Source: JANQTF01 sp036835375 (lineage in GTDB: Bacteria; Bacteroidota; Bacteroidia; J057). From it: a DNA stretch of 19,368 nucleotides. Shown here piece by piece: positions 1-9,752 of this stretch. Each line of letters starts with the position of its first letter. Within the stretch, counting starts at the first letter, position 1. Location of the stretch: assembly GCA_036835375.1 (NCBI GenBank), contig DAITMB010000099.1, positions 1 through 19,368 of the forward strand, written 5' to 3'. A program made the translations under genes and the position numbers. Under the pieces are notes generated by a model. The model had not been told where the DNA came from, made no database searches, and worked only from the letters and a program-made list of their open reading frames with translations.

Positions 1-165
1 TCGAGGGAAGATGGCTACATTTCCACAAAGTGGTTTTCTGTCGGGTCTGGCCATCGCTCCTGTTTGAGCCTGATTCTCGGACCTGACTGTATGCCGCTTC
101 ACCCTATTCTTGCCTTACTTATCAAATGCAAGACTCATTCACCTACTCGCCCCTCATTCTTCCGC

Positions 166-1659
<1,494 letters not shown>

Positions 1660-1674
1660 GCCTTCCGCTGGTCC

Positions 1675-2154
1675 TTACAATGCTGGGAGCATCGTCTGAA
1701 GGGCTTTGCCAGCTTGCTCGACCTGTCCAAAGTCGTGGGAATAGCTCCGCTGAATGGGAATCCAGTTGCCATGGGCATAAATCGCGAGGCGAAACCGCTC
1801 TCTGGGCCCGAGCGTTTTGCGCTCAATTCGCAGGTCGGTGACTTCACTCAACGCGAATTGGTGGAGTGACTCCCACTGAAATCCCCGTAGCCGGGACAGG
1901 TGCAGGGTCTCGTGAACGAGAGAGATTTCCAGCCGCAGGTTGAAGACCAGGCGCCAATACACCAAGGCCCCTGCCACGGCCATGAGGGTCCCCATCCAGT
2001 GAGTGAGGCGGTACCAAGCCTGAACACCGTATTCTCGCATGCTGCTCAGGGTGAGCAAAATCCCTGCGCCTGCCAAGGCAATGATAAAGACCCGTGCCAC
2101 CCAGCTGCGATCTTCCAGAATGAGACTGTCGCGGGTATGATGTGTGATTTCCAT
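1675..2154 (-). CDS. Small membrane protein with two TM helices, unknown function
   Basis: The product is 159 aa from ATG 2154; a TTG at 2181 would add nine residues. I do not recognise a named family. The N-terminus is polar (MEITHHTRDSLILEDRSW), followed by two hydrophobic helices (about residues 20-38 and 50-70). A soluble, strand-rich C-terminal part (about 75-159) alternates hydrophobic and charged residues, reminiscent of PH-like or bPH domains in small bacterial membrane proteins. That resemblance is inference from pattern only. The gene is convergent with glpK, the stop codons being 15 bp apart, so there is no room for a terminator between them. It is real rather than a shadow because it has coherent hydrophobicity and fills the whole gap between neighbours. 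Confidence 0.72.
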   Translation of the reverse strand: MEITHHTRDSLILEDRSWVARVFIIALAGAGILLTLSSMREYGVQAWYRLTHWMGTLMAVAGALVYWRLVFNLRLEISLVHETLHLSRLRGFQWESLHQFALSEVTDLRIERKTLGPRERFRLAIYAHGNWIPIQRSYSHDFGQVEQAGKALQTMLPAL

Positions 2155-2265
2155 TGCACCAAAGATCGGGACCTTTTCCAATTATTTCCCCGGTTTTTAG
2201 CACGCGTTTTCACAGTCCGCTGAATAACAATCGAGTGCTGGCTACCCTTCTGCCGCTTTCAACCC

Positions 2266-2292
2266 AAAAGCGCGTCTCCAAAGGAAACGCGC
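2266..2292 (-). terminator. Rho-independent terminator of the serine hydrolase gene
   Basis: On the minus strand a 10-bp stem (GCGCGTTTCC / GGAGACGCGC, one mismatch) with loop TTT is followed directly by TTTT. It lies about 50 nt after the stop codon at 2341. Confidence 0.65.
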
Positions 2293-2340
2293 CATATGCA
2301 CAAACGAATCTGCCGATGTTGGGTGAGGAAAAATTGACCG

Positions 2341-4188
2341 CTATCGCTTCATAGCCTTGAATCTACCATTGGGCTGCACAGAGGTGATGGAAATAATGGC
2401 GCCGGCTTCATCTCGGGAAAAGACGACGCTGAAACCTTCTAGGTCGCGAAGGTTGAATTCATCCTGCTTGACAGGATCCAAGGTATAAGTAGGCTGTCCG
2501 GGCACAGTCATGGTGAGTTCTCCTTCGCGAAGCCCAATCACAATGTCCACTCCGGAGATGCTATACGCCCCCACAAATTCCTCCAACGTGGCTACCTCTA
2601 AGACCAGCAGCTTTGTTTCGCGTTGAAAGATCATGTTGGCCATGCCCGGTTGCAGCATGCTTTCCAGCCGGTCCACTTCGCCCTTCATGTTGAGCACAAA
2701 CTGCACCTTTTGTTTGCCTAACAACTCACTCTCCGCAACAAACACATCGTAGTGAAAATGACGCAGAGGCAAGTCGAGCCCGTTGTACTGGAGCAATAGT
2801 TGGCTGTCTGGCAGCGATATGTCGATGCTTCCATAGCCAGGATTCAGGTAAGTTCCGACATAGTCTGCGAGGGCTAAACTGCTGCGGGTATTGGGTATCC
2901 GATCTTCTTCTTCCTCTACTTCAGCTTCCGCCATGGCTTCCTTCATCTTGGCAAATTCACTCTCCACCTCCTTGCTCCAGTCTTGCTCAGGCAGATCTAG
3001 CAGGATGTCTGTCACAAAATATTCCAGCACGGTGGTGATCGGTGTTCCATTGCGGTTGGTGAGTACGACAATCCCAATCGAGTCCTGTGGTAGCAAGCAG
3101 ACTCCGGCAGAAAATCCATCAATGTTGCCGCCGTGCTCCACCATGAGGTGGCCTTTGTAGCTCGTAATGAACCATCCCAACCCGTACAATTGGTAAAATC
3201 GCTCTTCGTTGGCGCTGCTCGGGACGATGGCCCTCGGGCTAAAAACCGCCGCGATGCTTCTTGCCTCCGCGACTTCCTCGCCCCCGTGCTGACCATTGCG
3301 CAGGAGCATCGTTACCCATTTGGCCATGTCTTCCGACGTAGAGTTGATCGAGCCAGCCGGACCGATGGCGTCTATATTTCGGTAGGGCAACAAGGTAAAA
3401 TCAGCTTCGCCCTTTTCGTAGCCTTTGGCTGCTTCGGGATGCTTGATAAGGCCCTCCAGGCTCAGCGAAGAGCTGGTCATCCCGAGCGGATCGAGAATTC
3501 TCTCCTGGACATAAGCCTCCCATGATTTGCCAGAAACCTTCTCAATCAATACCCCGGCAGTCATGAACATCAAGTTTTGGTATTGCCAGGATCCGCGAAA
3601 GGAAGTCGTGGGTTCGAGGTGCTGGAGCGCCAAAAACAGCTCTTCCCGCGTACGTGGGCTGCCATACCAGGCGATGTCGTGACGAGGCAGACCGGAGACG
3701 TGCGAGAGCAAATCGATACTGGTCATTTTTTGCTCCGCAAATTCATCCCACATCTCGAAATCAGGAAGATAGGTTTTCACCGGCTCGTCCCACTCAATGA
3801 GGCCATCTTCTACCAACATGGCTACGGCAAGCGCTGTGAAAGCCTTGGAAGAAGATCCGATGGCAAATGCGGTCTTGGGGCTCACAGGAAGCTGTTTTTC
3901 GATGTCGCGCAGGCCATAGCCTTTGTTCAAGATGATCTCGCCATTGCGAATGATTGCGAGCGACAGGCCTGGGACATCCCAGGTTTTCATGGCAGCAGTG
4001 ACGTAAGCATCCAGCGCCTTGAGCCGCTTTGCATTGGGCTGGGCATAGCCTGTGCTGGCAGAAACCCAGACGAGCGCCATGACCAGGCTCGTGTAGTAAA
4101 CGCTTGGGGGAAAGGCTCTTGTAGTCAAAGCCTGCCTCAACCAGACCACTAGTTGACCTTTGAAATAGAAATTGAAAGGAGGGTTCAT
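2341..4188 (-). CDS. Exported beta-lactamase-family serine hydrolase with DUF3471-like C-terminus
   Basis: The product is 615 aa from ATG 4188. Residues 1-50 look like a long signal peptide ending SASTGYAQ, so the enzyme is probably periplasmic or outer-membrane exposed. Residues about 55-400 form a class C beta-lactamase/penicillin-binding-protein fold: nucleophile motif S112-S-S-K115, Y203-Q-N205 (in WQYQN) and H352-G-G. Members hydrolyse peptides, esters or amides; the substrate cannot be read from sequence. A Glu/Lys-rich linker (about 405-430) leads to a DUF3471-like beta domain (440-520), and a similar segment follows (535-615; compare DYVGTYL and EFVGAYS), perhaps a second copy. The frame is open 59 codons further upstream with a Phe/Tyr-rich extension, which I reject in favour of the signal peptide start. 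It is divergent from the dehydratase and has its own terminator. Confidence 0.9.
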   Translation of the reverse strand: MNPPFNFYFKGQLVVWLRQALTTRAFPPSVYYTSLVMALVWVSASTGYAQPNAKRLKALDAYVTAAMKTWDVPGLSLAIIRNGEIILNKGYGLRDIEKQLPVSPKTAFAIGSSSKAFTALAVAMLVEDGLIEWDEPVKTYLPDFEMWDEFAEQKMTSIDLLSHVSGLPRHDIAWYGSPRTREELFLALQHLEPTTSFRGSWQYQNLMFMTAGVLIEKVSGKSWEAYVQERILDPLGMTSSSLSLEGLIKHPEAAKGYEKGEADFTLLPYRNIDAIGPAGSINSTSEDMAKWVTMLLRNGQHGGEEVAEARSIAAVFSPRAIVPSSANEERFYQLYGLGWFITSYKGHLMVEHGGNIDGFSAGVCLLPQDSIGIVVLTNRNGTPITTVLEYFVTDILLDLPEQDWSKEVESEFAKMKEAMAEAEVEEEEDRIPNTRSSLALADYVGTYLNPGYGSIDISLPDSQLLLQYNGLDLPLRHFHYDVFVAESELLGKQKVQFVLNMKGEVDRLESMLQPGMANMIFQRETKLLVLEVATLEEFVGAYSISGVDIVIGLREGELTMTVPGQPTYTLDPVKQDEFNLRDLEGFSVVFSRDEAGAIISITSVQPNGRFKAMKR

Positions 4189-4286
4189 TGCGAAAAGATT
4201 GAAATGAAAGATATTGGGAGACGTAGATAGATAGATTATCCTGAAAAATGTAAGACCTGAAAGTTGCCGACGTTGCCAGAATGATT

Positions 4287-4317
4287 GAAAGATAAAGAAG
4301 CGAAAACAGTACAGCAA
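4287..4317 (-). promoter_or_regulatory. Possible promoter for the serine hydrolase
   Basis: On the minus strand TTG (4317-4315) is followed after 20 nt by TATCTTTC (4294-4287), one base off the Bacteroidota TAnnTTTG element. It implies a leader of about 90 nt before ATG 4188. It is a weak match in AT-rich DNA. Confidence 0.3.
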
Positions 4318-4430
4318 GGAGAAAGACATCTGAAAAAAGAAGTACACCATATACCACTTGAACAAAAAAAACCGTGAATAAATGGCGTAGGAGCATGATC
4401 TTTAACACCGCACCCTCGACCCAAACCCAC

Positions 4431-5417
4431 ATGACGACAAAGCCTGCGCTCCCCAGCTTATCCGCCATTCGCGATGCCCACCTACAACTGGGTGACGATG
4501 TGCTACGAACACCTGTCTTGCCATGGCGCAGCTACAGAAAAGAACAGTTGTTGGACAATGACACGGAGGTATTCCTCAAGTTGGAGCTGTTTCAGCCCGG
4601 TGGCAGCTTTAAGTTGCGTGCTGCGCTGCTCCATGTGCGAAATCTCTCAGAAGGAGCCCTTCGCCTCGGCGTGACTGCCGTGAGCGCTGGTAACCACGCC
4701 ATCGCGGTGTCTATGGCTGCACGCGTAGCAGGCACCCATGCCAAGGTCGTGATGCCCTCTACCGCCAACCCCGCTCGGGTGCGAAAATGCAGGGAGCTAG
4801 GCGCAGAAGTGGTGCTCGTAGCGGATGTAAGGGCCGCTTTTGAAAAGGTAGAAAGAATCAAAGAAGAAGAAGGACGGGCTTTCATACACCCTTTCGAAGG
4901 TGCTTTGACGGCCTTAGCGACTGCTACAGTGGGGCTCGAATTTGGGGAGCAGGTGCCCGATTTGGATGCGGCGATCATACCTATAGGCGGCGGTGGGTTG
5001 GCCGCGGGCATGGCTTCGGCACTTCGACAGATGCATCCCGACATCCAGTTGTTTGGCGTGGAACCATTTGGCGCCAACACCATGTTCCAATCCTTCGAAG
5101 CGGGCGAACCCCGCGGCATCGAGCAGGTGCGCAGCATCGCCGACAGCCTGGGAGCCCCCTTTGCAATGCCTTACTCTTTTGGCCTTTGCCGCCAGACACT
5201 GGATGAAATCGTCTTGATTGACGACCAGGCCATGAAGCAGACCATGCGCCTGATGTTCGAGGAATTCAAGCTGGCCGTGGAGCCAGCGGGCGTGGCTTCC
5301 CTCACTGCGCTGCTGGGCCCCCTCCGGGAGCGGCTGCGCGGCAAGCGCGTAGGGTGCATTGTGTGTGGCTCCAACATTGACCTGGGATCCTTCTTTTCCT
5401 TGGTGCAAGAATTGTAA
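4431..5417 (+). CDS. PLP-dependent threonine/serine dehydratase (or serine racemase)
   Basis: Fold-type II PLP enzyme of 328 aa, probably deaminating L-threonine to 2-oxobutyrate and/or L-serine to pyruvate. The Schiff-base lysine is K61 in the motif SFKLR. SAGNH (85-89) contacts the substrate carboxylate, the glycine loop GGGGL (186-190) holds the PLP phosphate, and C312-G-S-N-I-D317 is the C-terminal motif whose Cys/Ser meets the pyridine nitrogen. It has no ACT regulatory domain, which fits the short catabolic/TdcB or serine-racemase group rather than biosynthetic IlvA. ATG 4431 is chosen because MTTKPALPSLSAIRDAH matches family N-termini; ATGs at 4374 and 4395 would add unrelated residues. 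Dehydratase and racemase activity cannot be separated from sequence. It is divergent from the serine hydrolase. Confidence 0.92.
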   Translation: MTTKPALPSLSAIRDAHLQLGDDVLRTPVLPWRSYRKEQLLDNDTEVFLKLELFQPGGSFKLRAALLHVRNLSEGALRLGVTAVSAGNHAIAVSMAARVAGTHAKVVMPSTANPARVRKCRELGAEVVLVADVRAAFEKVERIKEEEGRAFIHPFEGALTALATATVGLEFGEQVPDLDAAIIPIGGGGLAAGMASALRQMHPDIQLFGVEPFGANTMFQSFEAGEPRGIEQVRSIADSLGAPFAMPYSFGLCRQTLDEIVLIDDQAMKQTMRLMFEEFKLAVEPAGVASLTALLGPLRERLRGKRVGCIVCGSNIDLGSFFSLVQEL

Positions 5418-5755
5418 GGGAAGGTGGCGATTCCTCCAAGAATGAGAATGGTTGAGGAACGCTTCCAAAACCTTGTGATGGTGCACCCATGTGACAACGG
5501 CACTTCTGTCTCTTTCCTACCTCAATCCAAGTCGTTTTGAATGATCCTGCCGTCGATATGGACAGTCAACATCAGCTTTGACGGAATCATAAGCAAGAAT
5601 TTATCCCAGTCGGCGTTCCCAACCGATTGTCTTGCCAACCTACCTTGACTCATTAATCTTGCGCCATATGTTCGATCCTAAGCCAACCGATACTTGACAG
5701 AGATCGTAACTAGGTCTTACTTTGTGGCCCACTCTTGAGGGATGAGCCTTTCGCC
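5418..5755. other. Intergenic region between dehydratase and hydrolase-fold gene
   Basis: These 338 bp have no supported gene. A stem with one bulged base (GCG-a-TTCCTC / GAGGAA-CGC, 5427-5462) just after the dehydratase stop could be a weak terminator but has no T-tract. A 43-codon minus-strand frame ending in the middle of the region has no recognisable product. The right end holds the promoter of the next gene. Confidence 0.5.
5694..5724 (+). promoter_or_regulatory. Probable promoter of the hydrolase-fold gene
   Basis: TTG (5694-5696), a 20-nt spacer, then TTACTTTG (5717-5724), one mismatch from TAnnTTTG. The expected start of transcription is near 5731, which supports translation from ATG 5756 rather than TTG 5735. 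Confidence 0.45.
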
Positions 5756-6622
5756 ATGCAACTCCTAATTCGCCAACTCAGCAACGCCAGAAGCAGATAC
5801 TTCCTGACCTACAGCGGAGTCAATCTGGAATATCGACAGAAAGGGGAACATGGGGCTGAAACCATTGTCATGCTGCATGGCGCTGGCACTGACTGCCGGA
5901 TTTTCCTGCCAAACATCGACCCGCTCGCCGAAGAATACCAAGTCCTCGCGGTGTCCCTCCGCGGACATGGCCTGTCTGATAAGCCCAAGGAGATCCTCCC
6001 GGAATCCTTCACCAAAGAGGTCCTGATGCGCGACCTGATCGAACTGACTTGGTCCCTCGGCATCCAGCAATTTCACTTTTTGGGCCATGGCCTCGGGGGA
6101 TTAATCGGATACGAGCTTCTTCGGCACGACCCCAACAGTCTCCTTTCGCTGGCAACCATCGCCGCCCCAGCAAGCTCACAAGGACTTCAGGGAGCCATCA
6201 AGCTGCTCAGCAAGATGACCAGTACCTCGAGCAACTTATTTTTTAATCACAAAAGGAAAGCAGAATCAGCCGCCAAAATGTGCAGCACGAACGCAGAGGT
6301 GATTGCCTTTTTGAAAGACGAGGTGTTCTATGCCACGGCTTGGGACCTCGCCAATCAATTCAAGAGGGAGCACAAGGGCGAAAATTATCTGGAATTACTA
6401 AAGAACAGCCCATGCCCAGTTCTGCTATTGGAAGGAAAAAACGACCCCATAGAAAAGCGCATTGGCTACCAAAAAGCCATGAAAACCACCTTTGAATACT
6501 TGCGCGATGCTGCCCAAGTGGTGATCGTAAAGATGGAAGATGCAGGATATTTTCCACAACTCGACCAGCCCCAGCGTTTTCACGAGTTGTATAGTTCCTT
6601 TCTGAGCGCCCACACTTCCTGA
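5756..6622 (+). CDS. Alpha/beta-hydrolase-fold protein lacking catalytic Ser and His
   Basis: The product is 288 aa from ATG 5756, with no signal peptide, probably cytoplasmic. The fold is clear: LHGAGTDCRIF carries the oxyanion-hole HG, then VSLRGHGLSDKP, the elbow LGHGLGGLIGYELL, and LLLEGKNDPIEKR with the acid Asp230. The catalytic positions are altered. The elbow reads G110-H-G112-L-G where G-x-S-x-G is expected, so the nucleophile Ser is Gly112. The usual GHFPQLEQP near the C-terminus reads G264-Y265-FPQLDQP, so the catalytic His is Tyr265. The acid Asp is kept. This suggests a non-hydrolytic member (pseudoenzyme, binding protein, or a lyase-type reaction). The reading frame is intact. 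Its 3' end overlaps one DnaA-box-like site (6550-6558) of the following origin-like region. Confidence 0.88.
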   Translation: MQLLIRQLSNARSRYFLTYSGVNLEYRQKGEHGAETIVMLHGAGTDCRIFLPNIDPLAEEYQVLAVSLRGHGLSDKPKEILPESFTKEVLMRDLIELTWSLGIQQFHFLGHGLGGLIGYELLRHDPNSLLSLATIAAPASSQGLQGAIKLLSKMTSTSSNLFFNHKRKAESAAKMCSTNAEVIAFLKDEVFYATAWDLANQFKREHKGENYLELLKNSPCPVLLLEGKNDPIEKRIGYQKAMKTTFEYLRDAAQVVIVKMEDAGYFPQLDQPQRFHELYSSFLSAHTS

Positions 6623-6893
6623 GTCCTTGTGGAAATTTGGCCGGCTATCCACATACATTTTACGCTTATCCACAATTTTTCCACAAAGATTGATGCAACG
6701 TGGATAATATTCATCTCTTATCCACAATATGAGGAATTCCAAGGACCAAAAGGAACAGGGAAAGGTCTATATTTGATCCGTGAAATTATGCTAAGTCCAT
6801 CTCAGATTTACCTTTCCTCATCCAATCCCTTACTCATGAGGAAGTAAACGCAATCGACTGAATGGACCAGCCCTTTCAAAACAACCCACAGTT
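6550..6893. other. oriC: Candidate replication origin (DnaA-box cluster) upstream of parA
   Basis: Two perfect DnaA boxes TTATCCACA occur at 6666-6674 and 6718-6726. Four one-mismatch boxes lie at 6550-6558 (TTTTCCACA, inside the preceding gene), 6645-6653 (CTATCCACA), 6677-6685 (TTTTCCACA) and 6699-6707 (minus strand, TTATCCACG). A two-mismatch box is at 6628-6636 (minus). Start-to-start spacing from 6645 onward is 21, 11, 22 and 19 bp, near whole helical turns. AT-rich DNA follows (about 6765-6830), a possible unwinding region. The setting next to a Soj-type parA is common for bacterial origins. The alternative is a DnaA-regulated parA promoter without origin function. dnaA itself is not in the window. 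No protein-coding gene is supported between 6623 and 6893. Confidence 0.6.
6768..6775 (+). promoter_or_regulatory. Possible -7 element of the parA promoter
   Basis: TATATTTG matches TAnnTTTG exactly, but no TTG is found at the usual upstream distance. The leader to ATG 6894 would be about 110 nt and would lie just downstream of the DnaA boxes. Confidence 0.35.
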
Positions 6894-7724
6894 ATGGGAA
6901 AAATCATTTGTCTGGCAAATCAGAAGGGGGGCGTAGGAAAAACCACCACAGCGGTTAATCTGGCTGCAAGTCTGGCGGCTTTGGAATACAAGACCTTGCT
7001 GGTGGACACCGATCCTCAGGCGAACGCCTCCAGTGGTGTAGGGGTAGATATCCATGCAGTGAAGCATAGTATCTACAACTGCATGATTGAGCGAATCGAA
7101 GGGTTTGAACTAGAGCCTGGTGAGGCCCCAACCAAAATCCAAGATTTGATTGAGGAAACTGAGGTGCCCAATCTCTACCTGATCCCCTCCCACGAAAATC
7201 TCGCTGGCGCAGAAGTGGAACTCGTAGAAGTAGCTGGCCGGGAATACATCATGAAAAAGGTGCTCCACGAGGTCAAAGAAGACTACGACTTCATTATCCT
7301 TGACTGCTCTCCTTCGCTGGGCCTCATCACCATCAATGCGCTCACTGCCGCTGATTCGGTGATCATCCCGGTTCAGTGCGAGTACTTCGCCCTCGAAGGG
7401 CTGGCCAAGCTTCTCAATACCATCCGCATCGTGCAGCAGGGCCTCAACCCCAAAATGGAAATCGAGGGAATCGTGTTGACCATGTTCGATCGTCGGCTCA
7501 ATCTCGCCAACCAGGTGATCGATAACGTGAAAAAGCACTTCCAGCACCTCGTGTTCGAGACCATTATCCACCGGAATACCCGCATCAGCGAAGCACCTTC
7601 TTTTGGGCAACCAGTGATTGCCTTCGATGCCAAGAGCACCGGAGCGATCAACTACATCAACTTGGCCAAGGAAATGCTTCAGCGCAATCAAATGCCGCTG
7701 ACCAAGGAGAGCGCATTCGCCTGA
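6894..7724 (+). CDS. parA: ParA/Soj-family chromosome partitioning ATPase
   Basis: The product is 276 aa, a deviant-Walker ATPase that dimerises on ATP and binds DNA non-specifically to move ParB-bound origins. It shows the deviant Walker A KGGVGKTT (11-18, with signature Lys11 and catalytic Lys16), Walker A' VDTDPQAN (37-44), Walker B FIILD (133-137), and the Soj-type C-terminal stretch HRNTRISEAPSFGQP. It starts directly with MGKIICLANQKGG, so there is no N-terminal HTH of the plasmid P1-ParA type; this is the chromosomal Soj/MinD-like size. ATG 6894 is chosen because the family core begins at once; the upstream ATG at 6862 is out of frame. parB, the usual next gene, is absent: a terminator and an oppositely oriented cyclase follow. 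Confidence 0.95.
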   Translation: MGKIICLANQKGGVGKTTTAVNLAASLAALEYKTLLVDTDPQANASSGVGVDIHAVKHSIYNCMIERIEGFELEPGEAPTKIQDLIEETEVPNLYLIPSHENLAGAEVELVEVAGREYIMKKVLHEVKEDYDFIILDCSPSLGLITINALTAADSVIIPVQCEYFALEGLAKLLNTIRIVQQGLNPKMEIEGIVLTMFDRRLNLANQVIDNVKKHFQHLVFETIIHRNTRISEAPSFGQPVIAFDAKSTGAINYINLAKEMLQRNQMPLTKESAFA

Positions 7725-7745
7725 TCTTCAATACAATACATTCTA

Positions 7746-7777
7746 AAAGCCGACCTATCTGACGATGGGTCGGCTTT
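7746..7777. terminator. Bidirectional terminator between parA and adenylate cyclase
   Basis: A perfect 10-bp stem AAAGCCGACC / GGTCGGCTTT with a 12-nt loop lies between two convergent genes. A short T-run follows on each strand (TTTC on plus, TTTTAG on minus), so it can serve both. Confidence 0.8.
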
Positions 7778-7800
7778 CATTCGTATCAGTCTTTTTTCCA

Positions 7801-9702
7801 TTAAATCGCCCAATCCACAAAGTACATCTCTACATCGCCGATGTTTTTTGCCTTGACTTTTCCTCTCGGCCTGCAAATAAAATAGGGCGCTACTGACCGA
7901 TAGGTGTATTCCGAGATGTTTACCCGCCCGGGTTGGCCGCTGCTTTCCATCCGCGCAGCGACGTTGACGGTGTTTCCCCAAATGTCGTAAGTGAACTTTC
8001 GAAGCCCCACGACCCCTGCCACCACGGGCCCCGAGTGAATGCCGATCCGCGCTTGATAGAAAGGTTCTTGATGTTCCTGTTGACGCTTGATCCAGCCTTC
8101 CATGAATTCCTGAATCCGAAGCGCTGCCCGCACCGTGAGGATCTCGTGATCAACCAGAGGTTCGGGCAATCCCCCCGCACACATGTAGGCGTCGCCGATG
8201 GTCTTGATTTTTTCTAAGCCAAAACTCGTCACAATCCGATCAAAGGCTTCAAAGCAGGTCTGCAAATCCCTGACGACGTCGCGGGGGTTTCTCCCCGCAG
8301 AGTAGGTCGTGAAGCCTACAAAGTCGATGAACATCACGGTCACATTTTCGAGCTCTCGCGGCTTCACTTTGCCGTGTGTGAGGATTTCCTCGGCTATGCT
8401 GGCAGGCAAAATGTTGAGGAGCAGTTCCTCAGAACGTGATTTCTCGCGTTGAATTTGCCGATTTTTATATTCCAGCTCTTTGGCTTGTGCCCGCTGGAGA
8501 AGGATGCGCCAATATCCTACCCCAAAAAGTACCACCACCGCCGTCATGATAAAGAGAGCGACCTGTCGCTGGCGTTTGCTCTGGGCTTCTCGCGCGACTT
8601 TTTGCAGGTTGAGGCGCATGATTTCGGCCTTTTGCCGCTCACTTTCGCTCAGCATGGTGAGCAGATCCGTGCGCCGTGCAATCTCCTTTTGTAACAAAGA
8701 ATCCCGTAAATCAGACTCCATTCGAAAGTAGCGGAGGGCGGAAGCATAGTCTCCAATGGAATCATAAGTGGCCGCCAAGCTCGCGTAGGCATACCTCACG
8801 TCATCGCGAAGCCCTTTGGACTGCGCGACTTGAAGGGCCTTTTCGAGATAAGTAAAAGCCAGCGTAGGCTGACCAAGTTGGGAATACGTTGTGCCAAGGT
8901 CATTGTAGCCATCTGCCAGTCCTTCCAGCTCTTGGAGTTTTTCTTTGATGGAGAGGGATTGCTGAAAATAGACGATGGCACTGTCAAACTGCCCTTCTCG
9001 CCGGAAAATGCTCCCCATGTTGTTGAGGTAGTCGCTGATGCCCAAGGAGTCTCCAATCGCTTTAAAATAGCCCAAAGAGATCTGATGCGCCCAGCGGGCG
9101 GAGTCGTACTGCTCTTGCTTCCGGTGTGCCCGCGCCACCCAATTCCACAGCTTTCCCAGCGCCAGAGAGTCTCCCGATTCTCCAGCTAAGTCGATCCCTT
9201 GATGATAATATGACAAAGCGAATCGGTATTGTCGGAGGTCGGCGTGTAATATCCCCAACCAAAGCAAAGCATCTGCCCGAACGCTTTTGCTGGAGGATTC
9301 CGTGAGGAAGCTCCATGCACGCAGTTGATAGTCGAGACCCTGGTCATATCGAGCCTGCTGCCAAACAACAGTAGCGAGACCTTGCCAGCTCATTGCCTGC
9401 AAAATCGAGTCTTGCTGGTGCTGAGCATAATCCAGACAAGTGAAAAAATCTTCATAAGCCGAATCAAACATCGCCAGATACCAGCGAGCTGTGGCGCGGT
9501 GGAGCAGCAGGTCTGCCCACACAGAGGAGTCGGAAACTGGTTCTGAGAGCGCCGCCTCCAGTTGGCTCAGCACAGCTTGAGGATGGTTGCGATAGGCAAG
9601 TTCGGTCTTCCAAGCTTGATCAGCTGGATGGGCCAAGGCCGCTGTACTGACCAAGAGGGCAACAGCGAGACTTATGATAAAACAAATTGGGTGGGATCTC
9701 AT
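7801..9702 (-). CDS. Membrane-bound TPR class III adenylate cyclase
   Basis: The product is 633 aa. A signal peptide (1-24, ending TAALA) precedes a long helical TPR-type region (about 35-340; repeats such as SAIVYFQQSLSIKEKL and LAFTYLEKALQVAQSK) that should lie in the periplasm. A coiled coil (340-380), one TM helix (about 381-402), a short coiled coil (403-428) and a cytoplasmic class III cyclase domain (about 430-633) follow. All key residues are present: metal-binding Asp460 (VMFID) and Asp504 (TIGD), adenine-selecting Lys498 (EKIK) and Asp573 (YDIWG), and transition-state Asn580 and Arg584 (NVAAR). The Lys/Asp pair predicts ATP to cAMP rather than cGMP. The protein probably senses a periplasmic or envelope partner through its TPRs. 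The exported FnIII-like gene lies 55 bp upstream on the same strand, so co-transcription is possible. Confidence 0.93.
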   Translation of the reverse strand: MRSHPICFIISLAVALLVSTAALAHPADQAWKTELAYRNHPQAVLSQLEAALSEPVSDSSVWADLLLHRATARWYLAMFDSAYEDFFTCLDYAQHQQDSILQAMSWQGLATVVWQQARYDQGLDYQLRAWSFLTESSSKSVRADALLWLGILHADLRQYRFALSYYHQGIDLAGESGDSLALGKLWNWVARAHRKQEQYDSARWAHQISLGYFKAIGDSLGISDYLNNMGSIFRREGQFDSAIVYFQQSLSIKEKLQELEGLADGYNDLGTTYSQLGQPTLAFTYLEKALQVAQSKGLRDDVRYAYASLAATYDSIGDYASALRYFRMESDLRDSLLQKEIARRTDLLTMLSESERQKAEIMRLNLQKVAREAQSKRQRQVALFIMTAVVVLFGVGYWRILLQRAQAKELEYKNRQIQREKSRSEELLLNILPASIAEEILTHGKVKPRELENVTVMFIDFVGFTTYSAGRNPRDVVRDLQTCFEAFDRIVTSFGLEKIKTIGDAYMCAGGLPEPLVDHEILTVRAALRIQEFMEGWIKRQQEHQEPFYQARIGIHSGPVVAGVVGLRKFTYDIWGNTVNVAARMESSGQPGRVNISEYTYRSVAPYFICRPRGKVKAKNIGDVEMYFVDWAI

Positions 9703-9752
9703 TTCAGAACTTCCTGCGCAAAAGTTCCGAAAAAAGCCTCAATAAATGCCAA

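Noticed and set aside
2..67. Frame open from the left edge to a TGA at 65-67, possibly the tail of an upstream gene
   Set aside because: Only 21 codons, no recognisable motif; cannot be told from chance.
3577..4152. 191-codon plus-strand open frame
   Set aside because: Antisense to the serine hydrolase, which has clear SxxK, YxN and HGG motifs.
3794..4468. 224-codon minus-strand frame with a hydrophobic start
   Set aside because: It overlaps the serine hydrolase gene in another frame, and its C-terminal half is a frame-shifted reading of that gene.
5520..5655. 43-codon minus-strand frame in the 5418-5755 gap
   Set aside because: Too short and without recognisable motif or promoter.
6629..6847. 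72-codon plus-strand frame in the DnaA-box region
   Set aside because: GTG start, composition dictated by the repeated DnaA boxes, and no protein-like pattern.
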